Assembly: GCA_029465975.1 (NCBI GenBank)
Contig: CM055738.1
Location: 5,235,247-5,299,246 of the forward strand
Direction of reading: 5' to 3'
Length of the DNA stretch: 64,000 bases
Source: Dallia pectoralis
Taxonomy: Eukaryota; Chordata; Actinopteri; Esociformes; Umbridae
Shown here in pieces: positions 12,674 through 22,300 of the stretch. The notes under the pieces are model-generated. The model was given only the letters and a program-made list of their open reading frames with translations. It ran no database searches and had not been told where the DNA came from. The position numbers and the translations under genes are program-made. Every line of letters begins with the position of its first letter. Within the stretch, counting starts at the first letter, position 1.

Positions 12674-15432
12674 AAGTGCTGGAAGCCATTGTGTGAGATG
12701 CTAAAACCGGTATGTCAAGCACTAACAGTCATGCTCGGCCATGCTCAACTTTTTCACTTTCCCATTATTCCATTTCATTAAACAGCAACTGCACAATGTG
12801 ATCAACGATGCCTAAAGTCTACAAAAATGTTCTATTAACTCGTGTCATGTTAGTGCCTCAGTGTTTGACGCACTCAAGTAATGACTTCGATTCTCTAAAC
12901 ACCATACTCATATTTAGGAGGACATTTGCAATATTACAAAATGGATAGTGTTTTTTATATTGTAATCTTAAATCATATAGGTATAACCATTTACAATAAG
13001 TTTGTTGGCCTTTCTGATTAAATTGTTGTGATTTATTAGATTTCTGGTGAGATCAGCAGTTTCTGTAGGTTTCATCAGTTGGTTTTAGATGCGAAACATC
13101 CCCAATTCCCCATAACATGATGCTGCCACCGTCATGCAGCATTAATTAACAATGCATATCGTCATGGGAATAGAAATACAAATTTTTTCTGCCCTTTGGT
13201 AAAAATAGCAGGGTTGTGAAATGTGGCCATCCGTTTAGGAACCATACATGTCCGGCCAAGGTAAACTGGGATTGTGTTAGGAGGAATTATTGATTATTAG
13301 TTATATTGTTATTCTCTTTTATTATAGAAATCCTGCTCTTCCCTAACAGGTTGTCATGTTGGCCTGGGTGATATTTATTCAAATGTAAGTGGTAATGTTA
13401 GAGGTATTGGCTACATTGACTGTTTACACTGATGTTATATTTATTTTCAGTAATCAATCAGGTCAGCTCTGAAAAATGTTGGATGTAAGGTCTCATGTGG
13501 TTTTTTAAAAGACCAATAAATTGACGAGAGATCAGAATTTGTCTGGCTTGTGCAAAACACCGCTAATGGCCTAAAAGTTTAAATGAACACATCTAATTTG
13601 TTTTCCCTCCGTCCTAGAAAAGTCCCAGAGCAAAACATACTTCGATATAGAGAAGCTTGTCCCACACAGAACATATGTGGAATTTCCCAAGAAAGCTACA
13701 AATCCATCGGTAGTTGCTGTGGCAGCTGAACTTGCAGCCACCCCTAAGTTTGTTGCTAAAGCTGTCGCTGCAGAGCCAGTTGTGGCAGCCAGTGCAGCTG
13801 AAGCGGAAGCAGCCCCTGTGGCAATTGAAGCCACTCCTGTTGCCAAAGCTGCACCCATTTTGGAAGTTGCTGCCTCTGCTGAAGCTGCTGCTCTGGTACC
13901 TGAAGCCACACCTGTTGTGGTAGCCGAGATCGCCTCACTGGTTGAAGCCGTTGCAGCTGACGCTTCCCCTTCCATTGAAGTTACTGCTGCAGCCGAAGCT
14001 GGTCCAGCTGTCGAAACCTCCCAGGATGCCCAGGCGCCTGTCGAAGCCTCTCCGGCTGCCGAAGCCTCTAATGAAGCCTCCCCGGTTGCCGAAGCCTCTA
14101 ATGAAGCCTCCCCGGTTGCCGAAGCCCCTGTGGAAGCCTCCCCGGTTGCCGAAGCCCCTGTGGAAGCCTCCCCGGTTGCCGAAGCCCCTGTGGAAGCCTC
14201 CCCGGTTGCCAAAGCACCTGTGGAAGCCTCCCCGGTTGCCGAAGCCCATGCGGAAGCCCCTCCACCACCCGAAGCCCCTGTTGAAACCTCCCCGGTTGCT
14301 GAAGTCTTTGCCAAAGCCCCATTTGGAGAGTTCCCACCCGCTCAACACGCTGCAGCTAAAGTCCCGTTAGAGACCGCTACTGAAGTAGAAGTTGTGGAGG
14401 CTGCCCCTGCTGAAGCAGTGGCTGAAGTCCTGTTAGAGACCGCTACTGCAGTAGAAGTTGTGGAGGCTGCCCCTGCTGAAGCAGTGGCTGAAGCTTTAGC
14501 AGAGGCTGCAGCAGAAGTTCCCCTAGCCATTTGTTCTGCAGAAGCCCCAGTTGAAGCGTTTGCTGAGGCTTCGATAGAAGTTGTCCTAGTTGAAGGTGCT
14601 GCAGACGTGGAAGCCGTGGTAGAGGCTGAAGTTGTAGCAGAGAAGTTGGTTGACTCCGCCCCTGTAGTGTTAGAAGCTGCGGGAGAGGAGCTGATTGCCG
14701 GCGGCCCAGCTGAGGCCGAACCAATGGAGTCCTCTGAGGGTATACACCACAACCCCGCTTTAAACCCATTCCTCCTCTCTGTGGACCCTACCGTCTACCA
14801 ACAGTCGTATTCTTAGTCCCATTTTACGTGACTTTATTGTAACTTTAAAATTGCGCGTGTCGATAGCTGATGTTAACAGTAGTTTTGGTTGTTGCTTTGC
14901 GTAGCTTCCTGGCTAATTTGTTAATAGCTAATATTTGTTACTTTGTCCGCTTTTTATCCCTCCCACTAATTGAATGTCCACATCTGGCCCAAGCCCCTCC
15001 CCCAACCCTGTTTTCCCTTTACGTCAGGGGTCCCTGTGGGATTATGTGCGTTAGCTGCTAACCATAGTACTTTCACTGTCCTACACCCCCGATGCATGTC
15101 TCCAATGCATTACGTTATGGGTTCCTCAATGCTTGTGGTTTGCACTGACACTCTTTCTCTGCATTGTTCTGTGTTTCTGTTCTGTGTTTCGGTTCTGCCG
15201 TTTTTCCATCATTCACCATTTCCGGTCTGCACTCATAGTCTTTTGCCTCAACATTGTGTTTTACCCCTGGCACTTTTGAGATTGCAATGTAATATACCTG
15301 TCAGTTTAGTTTTTATTATCCAACTAATTTCTGTGTTTGAATAATTTGTTTCAAGAAAAAACATAATGCCAAAATTTTACTTTTGGTAATGTTCATTTTT
15401 TAAATAATTGAAACTACTGTTTAGTGGTGATG

Positions 15433-15467
<35 letters not shown>

Positions 15468-18100
15468 TCAGGACTTGAACGATCGCTATGTAAGAAGAAT
15501 TGAAGCTGTTCGGAAGCCACACTGGGGCCCTAGTCCTTAATCGGTCCTAGACGTTAATGTATTGTCAGTTATTTCCGTTATTTTGTCCACCTTGTGTATT
15601 TGTACAGTTAATGCTAAAGCTACTACGGTATGTACTATCAAATTTAATGTCATTGCTACGGGAATACTAACCAGCAGGAGGTCTGGCTAGTCTTGTGCAT
15701 TTGACTGACCTGCTACTGAGGTATTACCTGGTAAAATGGGAACTGATCGTATGGTTTTACATTTCCTACTTTTCTCTTGTTCCTCAACTTCTCTCACTTT
15801 TTTCCTGGTACGTTGTGATGTCATCAATGGATCCCTTGAGCACTTCATTTGTTCAACACAATATATGTGGTCTATGCGAGTTTGAGGTTGCACCTTGTTT
15901 TGTGTGTGGATTCAACATTTCTGATGGGGAAGAGGTTGCCATTAGTTACGGTCAGATGTACATTATACGTTATACGCTGGGATTTAATTTGGGTCTGTTA
16001 ATATTCAACACAGTTTCTGTCATGTGACGGCTATGAACTTTACATGTGAAGGCTAGCATGACTTCACTCCAACTTAACCCGGTACCTGACTTTCCTTTTT
16101 CACACAATCCTTTTGTCTCTTTTCCTTGTAGATGCCTTCATGTGTTGTCTCACTCCCAGGTGCTGTTTATGCGCATGAGGGTTTTTGTTACCGATGTGAT
16201 GGGCTTTTATTGTGCAGTTCCAGCCGAACGGGCATCCAGGCTAGAATTGCAATAAATTAATTCAGATAATAATCGGTGTTGTTTTCTCCCCTCACTCTCA
16301 CTCTCAGCTTCAGCGACACTCGACCCAATCCAGAATCTCTTCCTCAATTCGATCCGAGAGTACTCGTCAAAGAGCAAGTAAGCAACGCAGCTTGTTTTTT
16401 GAGTGTGGCAAACTCTGAGATTCGGTTGTTTACCATAAACTGCTTGTTCTTCCAGTTGACAGTTACGACTTTTCTCACTTAGGCTCAGTGGTGGTTTGGT
16501 AGATGCAGGTCCTGCGTATGAGAAGAACTTGGCAGAAGAGCTGACTAAACTCCAGAGATTATATGGAGGTGGAGACCTCACAGCATTCCCAGAGTTCAAG
16601 TTCATAGGTCAGTAGGGTTCATAGAGATTGGGATTATTTGTCATGGGTTTGAAATGTGCTTTATGCCTGTTATCCGACCAATAATTAATTGGATACTTCA
16701 AGTTTTTTTCAGAATTTGTGTAATTTACCCAGAATTGGACAAACTATTGTTTTACATTTGTTTGTTTCTGTGTGCAGTTTTTGAAGATAGCTGTCATTGA
16801 GTACTGTGAATGGGTCAGTGGGCATTTTGTTAAATAAAAGTGAAGCAGTGGGGGCTGTGGTGTTTCTGTCTCTGCCGCTCAGTGGAGGTTTCACAAGTAT
16901 GGGCTTTAAACAGACATTCTCTCTGTGACTTTTCGACCATTCTTCTCCATACTGTCCTCACTCTGCGGCTCCCATGTTGCTGGGGACCAGCTGCTGTGAG
17001 TGCATCATGGCTTGGGGTTGCCATCTTTATACCCTCTTGTAGCCACTTGTTTTTCTCCAACATCCCCATTCAACTTTTCCAAGTGCATTTTATTCAGAGG
17101 CATTTCCAGCTTTCCACTGTGCAGCGGTTTGGGAGTCTTTATATATTTCCCTAGACATGGTTTTATGGGATGCAGTGATGTGAACTGCTGGCTGCCTCTG
17201 GAACTGCTGGCTGCCTCTGGAACTGCTGGCTGCCTCTGGAACTGCTGGCTGCCTCTGGAACTGCTGGCTGCCTCTGGAACTGCTGGCTGCCTCTGGAACT
17301 GCTGGCTGCCTCTGGAACTGCTGGCTGCCTCTGGAAGGTTCCAGAACCTGCCAGTTTGTTTAATAGCACAACAGTATGTGCTTTTTTCAAATGCAGGGAA
17401 AATCCCCTAACCAAATCAAGGCTGGCTGGTATGTTTTACAATGATACATAGGAATCTGTAATGCCTAATGATAATCATGACAAATGGATTTCCATTATCT
17501 TTGTCATTTACGGGCAATGGACTACATTCAGTTATGTCCATGTTCTCTTCAAGTGAGATGTCATGTTGGTTTGTCAACCAAGATTCCTTTTGTCAAATCA
17601 CTAACTCTTGGACTGTCATGACATGGACAGACTATAAGACTGAACATTTCTAGTTTCTAGAGTAAATATTTTCTGAGCGTTGACATGAGAAGGAACAGGT
17701 GCTGCTGAACACTAAGCGATTATGGACCGAGGCTGAATCAGCGGTGGAGGTGGTAGATGAGATGGTCAGGGTTTCTGGAGGTGTTGGTGCAGCAGGGAAA
17801 AGCCAACCCACACATTATTATATTTCTAAACTATAATCTGTATTGTAAATTGAGAAATGAAGGTGGAAGGTGGGATATTTCCTGCTTTTGAGATCTGGAT
17901 TCGATGTGCTCGACGAGAAACCGTCATTTGCACCAAGCTAATGACATGCTGACCCTCAACTTTCCCAAAGCTTCACACAGAGACAAAAATGGTAGCCGTC
18001 TGTTTGTCTTTGTTAATTTTTTAACTTGCTTTTCTTACACATTTTGTCCCTTCTCTCTCCCTGTTCAGAGCCCAAGCTGGATGAGACGACCCCGAAGTAA
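10761..18100 (+). CDS. Chimeric gene: NDUFV3-like leader and long exon joined to ATP synthase coupling factor 6 (ATP5PF) domain
   Basis: Coding exons: 10761-10805, 11244-11346, 13618-14739, 16308-16377, 16483-16607, 18069-18100. Exons 1-2 (MAASLLRLGRHGSLK, then a basic segment ending KKPKKTSPG) match the NDUFV3 mitochondrial leader and the paralogous exons at 19349. Exon 3 is a 374-residue Ala/Val/Glu/Pro-rich stretch. Exons 4-6 encode a near-complete mature coupling factor 6: LDPIQNLFLNSIREY, SGGLVDAGPAYEKNL, FPEFKF and an EPKLDE tail. F6 is a peripheral-stalk subunit of mitochondrial ATP synthase. Phases agree throughout (1497 nt, 498 aa); exon 3 is a 1-1 exon, so skipping gives 124 aa, close to the usual 108-aa F6 precursor. 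The NDUFV3 carboxy-terminal exon (PFDNTTYKN) is absent, and no separate ATP5PF leader exon was found at 14740-16307. An alternative acceptor at 16313/16314 drops two residues. An unseen separate ATP5PF first exon remains possible. Confidence 0.75.
12590..12674. repeat. (GTGC/GTGT)n microsatellite
   Basis: Alternating purine-pyrimidine tract in intron 2 of the chimeric gene, with Z-DNA potential. Another simple (CA)n tract lies at 15437-15464 in its fourth gap. Confidence 0.85.
13085..13270. mobile_element. Short Tc1-like transposon fragment
   Basis: The segment containing CATAACATGATGCTGCCACC resembles the antisense transposase region common in fish Tc1 elements. No inverted ends were seen, and only this piece is recognisable. 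Confidence 0.35.
14050..14290 (+). repeat. 30-bp in-frame coding minisatellite in exon 3 of the chimeric gene
   Basis: The DNA unit encodes the decapeptide EASPVAEAPV (variants EASPVAEASN and EASPVAKAPV). About seven units are arranged in tandem and keep the frame, so the protein length can vary by multiples of ten residues. Confidence 0.85.
14740..16307 (+). other. Intron 3 of the chimeric gene, with read-through extension
   Basis: If the donor at 14739/14740 is not used, the exon 3 frame runs on to a stop at 14814-14816 and would give a different tail. The intron start is similar to the matching intron start of the downstream NDUFV3 copy (23032 on), supporting a tandem duplication. No other gene was found; a (CA)n tract lies at 15437-15464. 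Confidence 0.5.
17183..17340. repeat. 19-bp minisatellite, about 8 copies
   Basis: The unit AACTGCTGGCTGCCTCTGG repeats almost perfectly inside the last intron of the chimeric gene. Confidence 0.9.
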
Positions 18101-18390
18101 ACTGCACCACTCCACGTTTCTACTGTTAGTCGTTTTCTGTGCATCTGTAATCTGTAAAGTACATTTCTAATGACCAAATACTGTGTCATTTAATGCTAGA
18201 GTTGTGTTCATCAGCCATGTGTTGGGGTGGTAAGGCCGTTTCCGTATATCTAGATATTCTGTGCAAATTAGATCCTGTGTTAGATCAGCACAATGTAGGA
18301 TAAGCTGAAGCATTGTTTTTACCTGTGAAATATGCTTCTGCACCAATGATGGTCGCTGTATGTGGATATGGGCAAAAGAAAATGGATATG

Positions 18391-18396
18391 AATAAA
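18391..18396 (+). terminator. Poly(A) signal of the chimeric gene
   Basis: AATAAA about 290 bases after the stop codon at 18098-18100, in a sequence without other genes; a plausible 3' end. Confidence 0.55.
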
Positions 18397-19151
18397 CTTG
18401 GATCCATGTTGTTGTACTCGTGTTTCCGTGTGCCGTCTGTTACCTGAAATTGATTTTTATGTGGCAGGTCACTATTGTCCATCATGCAGGGTTTTAGCAG
18501 AGCGGCGGCACATAATTGAATCACCTGGAGGAAGATTTGCCTCGACAGACGTAGACATGTAGTACATATTCGATTTGGGCCACCGTTTGTTTTGTGTTTA
18601 GTTTTAGTATTGTTGCATGCATCAGCAGTTCATTACATTATCCAAACGTAAGTGTTTTTATGTCCGATGGCTGAACAATACCATGGTTTTAAAACGTCAC
18701 TACAAAGTGAATATTTGCTGAGTAAATGGTTTGACTGTGAGGGGCTAGCATAACATCTGGTCCTTAGTCATACACAGGCATATTTATATAAATATATACA
18801 CACACAGATGCATCTAAAAAATGCATTATTTAATTCAAGAAGTGACACTCTTATTCTGCATTCATTGCACACAAGGTGACATATTTCCAGCCTTTTTTGT
18901 TTTAATTTTCATGTTTCTGTCTTACAGCACATGAATCCAGTGTGTCATAATCTTACAATAGACTGGTTTGAAATTAGACAACACAAGTTTGGAATTTGGG
19001 TGATGCTATAATGTCAATATGTAACCAAATCTATGAGGAATGTTTACAGCCCAACCCGGCGCTACAAAGGTGTAACTAAGCAAGTGGCCGGGTGAGTGCA
19101 TGTCACCTAGGAACTTAAATTACCTCGGGTTCTTCTCGCACGGAAGATAAT
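18397..19151. other. Spacer between chimeric gene and NDUFV3
   Basis: AT-rich sequence with no recognisable exon. It should contain the NDUFV3 promoter near its right end (19040-19150), but no clear motif was seen. Confidence 0.45.
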
Positions 19152-19165
19152 AAGGAGAGCACCAA

Positions 19166-19333
19166 GCAGTAATGAAGGCATTATTTCTTTTTCTCAGGAA
19201 CACGGGGCTCTACAGGAGAATATAGCAGGAAGGCTGTGACCGGCCTCACACTCCAGTGCGGTAGGTGGCGGTATATGCACCTTAAGTTGGTTGCGATCTG
19301 CCATTAAATAAAAAGAAGAAGAAGAAGAAGAAG
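19166..19333 (+). mobile_element. Short retroposon with (GAA)n tail inserted just before the NDUFV3 start codon
   Basis: The segment includes CCAGTGCGGTAGGTGGCGGT, a sequence I know from a dispersed fish repeat, and ends in (AAG)n. It is flanked by a perfect 14-bp direct repeat AAGGAGAGCACCAA at 19152-19165 and 19334-19347, which is a target-site duplication. The right copy ends one base before the NDUFV3 ATG at 19349. The element also carries AATAAA at 19307-19312. The family name is uncertain. Confidence 0.7.
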
Positions 19334-19348
19334 AAGGAGAGCACCAAA

Positions 19349-22300
19349 ATGGCGACCTCCTTACTTCGGCTAGGGCGACTAGATTATCTCAAGGTAGTTG
19401 ATATTTCTCGTTAATTCCCTAAACGTGTTAATATTGTCACTGCAATTATTTTGTTATATTGGAAATAATGTAATCGTGTGTTTCGACTGGTTTGCAATCA
19501 ACCCGACCGTGTTCGTATAAAACCACTCCCGTACTCCTGTGTGTGAGCCAGCGCACTGACATCATTACTTATATGATGTAGGAACTATATATAGTAGGAA
19601 CTAATACCCGCTATTTAATGTTATGAGACGACATTTAGACTCGAGTTTTGAATCAGAAAGAAACTAACTTGCCAGTTAAAAGTGAACCACAAGTTCATAC
19701 CATGGTCGCATGTTGTAGTCGGTTGTAGTCAAGCCAAGTCAAATGCATGATCGTTATATAAGGAGATGGCAATGTAGCGTTATAATGCAAAACAATGGCA
19801 TGTTTATTCCTCTGTGCAGGTTCTCCAGCGTGAGGGCTAATGCATAACATGTTTATTCCTCTGTGCAGGTTCTCCAGGCTGAGGTCTAATGCATAACAAT
19901 GGCATGTTTATTCCTCTGTGCAGGTTCTCCAGCGTGAGGGCTAATGCATAACAATGGCATAATTATTCCTCTGTGCAGGTTCTCCAGCGTGAGGGCTAAT
20001 GCATAACAATGTCATGATTATTCCTCTGTGCAGGTTCTCCAGGCTGAGGTCTAATGCATAACAATGGCATGATTATTCCTCTGTGCAGGTTCTCCAGGCT
20101 GAGGGTCTAATGCATAACAATGGCATGATTATTCCTCTGTGCAGGTTCTCCAGCGTGAGGGCTAATGCATAACAATGTCATGATTATTCCTCTGTGCAGG
20201 TTCTCCAGCGTGAGGGCTAATGCATAACAATGGCATGATTAAGGTTCTCCAGCATAACAATGTCATGATTATTCCTCTGTGCAGGTTCTCCAGGCTGAGG
20301 GTCTAATGCATAATGGCATGATTATTCCTCTGTGCAGGTTCTCCAGCGTGAGGGCTAATGCATAACAATGTCATGATTATTCCTCTGTGCAGGTTCTCCA
20401 GCGTGAGGGCTAATGCATAACAATGTCATGATTATTCCTCTGTGCAGGTTCTCCAGGCTGAGGTCTAATGCATAACAATGGCATGATTATTTCCCTGTGC
20501 AGGTTCTCCAGCGTGAGGGCTGGGGCCTTCTGAAAAGCACCAATGCAGCACCGTTTTGCACCAAGGCGCCGGCTCGACCTAAACCTGTTAAAAAAGCCAA
20601 GGCAGCAAGTAAGAGTACAGATGTTAATGTGTTTACCTTATGTGTCTACACCTTTAGACCGATACCTTGGTCTGTGGATTATCAATCTGAGACGTGTTGC
20701 TTAAGAACATACATACTTGTGTCTCTACCAGACAGATTGTTGAGTGGCCTTATACCTATCTTTACTCTAGCTGTTTTCTGTAATATGTGCCTTTTGGGGG
20801 ATTTATTATCAAATTATTTACAATGTAAACAGTTTAAGTTGCGTCGGACTCAAAATGCAACCAGTAAAAGTGTCTCTCCCCATCAGTTAAAAAATGATCT
20901 TGGTTTCGTCTTTGATTTGCCATTGATTTAATAGACTCATTGGAGGGAAACAGCAGAAGAATATACAGACCAGCGTATTTTATACTTGGGCTGATCATAA
21001 TCATAAATAAACATGCTGACATGGGATGGGAGAAAGGATAGTAAGTCTTACATTCACAGACTCTGCAAGGGTGTACATTATGTGCTTTTGCTAGATCCTG
21101 AATCTGCAAGTATGAGTACAGCTGTTCTTTTTACTGCGCTTATGTTATGTACAACTCAATGGTTCTTTTATTCTCCCCAATCAGCTCAACGTTTAAGACC
21201 CACTCCTGTCAAATGATCATCCAACTAAAATCTCATTCCATTTGAAAAAATCCCACTGGGTACAAATATATATATTTTTAAATACAACCGATTCTATTTG
21301 TTTTGATTCTATTCCATTGGAACTGACAAGGGACTTTATCTCTAAAATAAAATTGCAACGCACCTGAAGGTCCTTCTGATTGGTGGTAACATGTCTGAGT
21401 CGGTTTGATTAAGTGGGATCACTTTTTGAGAATAGCGCGTGGAGGTTTGAGGTGTGATCATGTGACCGGAATCTCCTTGATTGCAAACTGCATGTGCTTA
21501 ACAATTGGGTGTAATAACAAAGAAATCCTGGGATGTAAGCGCTAAATCATGAGAAAAATGTGGAGCTAAGAGTTCCTTAATTGTACTGGAAAATGTATAT
21601 ATCATGGGAGCATATTATTATGTGGTCTTTTATTTTGGAGATGAGCCTTGTGGCAATGGACAACGCACAGATTGAGTCATATTTGTTTTATGTTTACAAT
21701 TTCCTCAGCCCTAGAGGCCTCAGAAGACAGGGCAACACTACTAGCCTACAAGACCGCTGTTGCCTTCCCTTCTAAGCCTTTAGTCTCAGGACTTTTCTCA
21801 GCAGAGGCTCAAGTTTATATTGACCCAGTGGCTAGTGGCCCCGTCACTGTCCAATCAATAGTTACTGCCACAGATGTAGATCCAGCTCCCAGGACCGGAA
21901 ACAACCATGAAGCCGTAACGGTGGAAAATGGTCTGGCTGTAGAATTTGATAGTCCTGCTCTGGATATAGCCTTGCCAGCCGTAGAGGCGGTTGCCAGCGA
22001 AACATGCCCAGCTGAAGCAGCAGTGGCCGAGGCTCCTTCAGTTGCTGGGGCTGTCACCCTGCCTGCTCCAGCCACTGACCTGGCCGCCACCATAGCCGAT
22101 TCTGCTGCGCCGCTAATTGACGCTGCCGAAGAAATTTTGGATGCCGCCTCGCCAGTCGCTGAGCCGGATTTTGCTGCAAATGTAACAGAAAGCATTCCAT
22201 TCACCGCCACAGCCGGACCACCCAAGGAGTCTGCCTCAGCTGATCCCGGCGACCCGTCTAGTGACTCATCCTCCTCATCCAGCGACTCCGATTCTGATTC

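Noticed and set aside
13571..14752. Long minus-strand frames opposite exon 3 of the chimeric gene
   Set aside because: They mirror the biased codon pattern of the real plus-strand exon (GAAGCC/GTTGCC repeats) and have no domain of their own.
14817..16307. Search for a separate ATP5PF first exon with its own leader
   Set aside because: No frame resembling the usual arginine-rich ATP5PF leader with a phase-1 donor was found, which favours the chimeric model. A short or non-coding exon could still have been missed.
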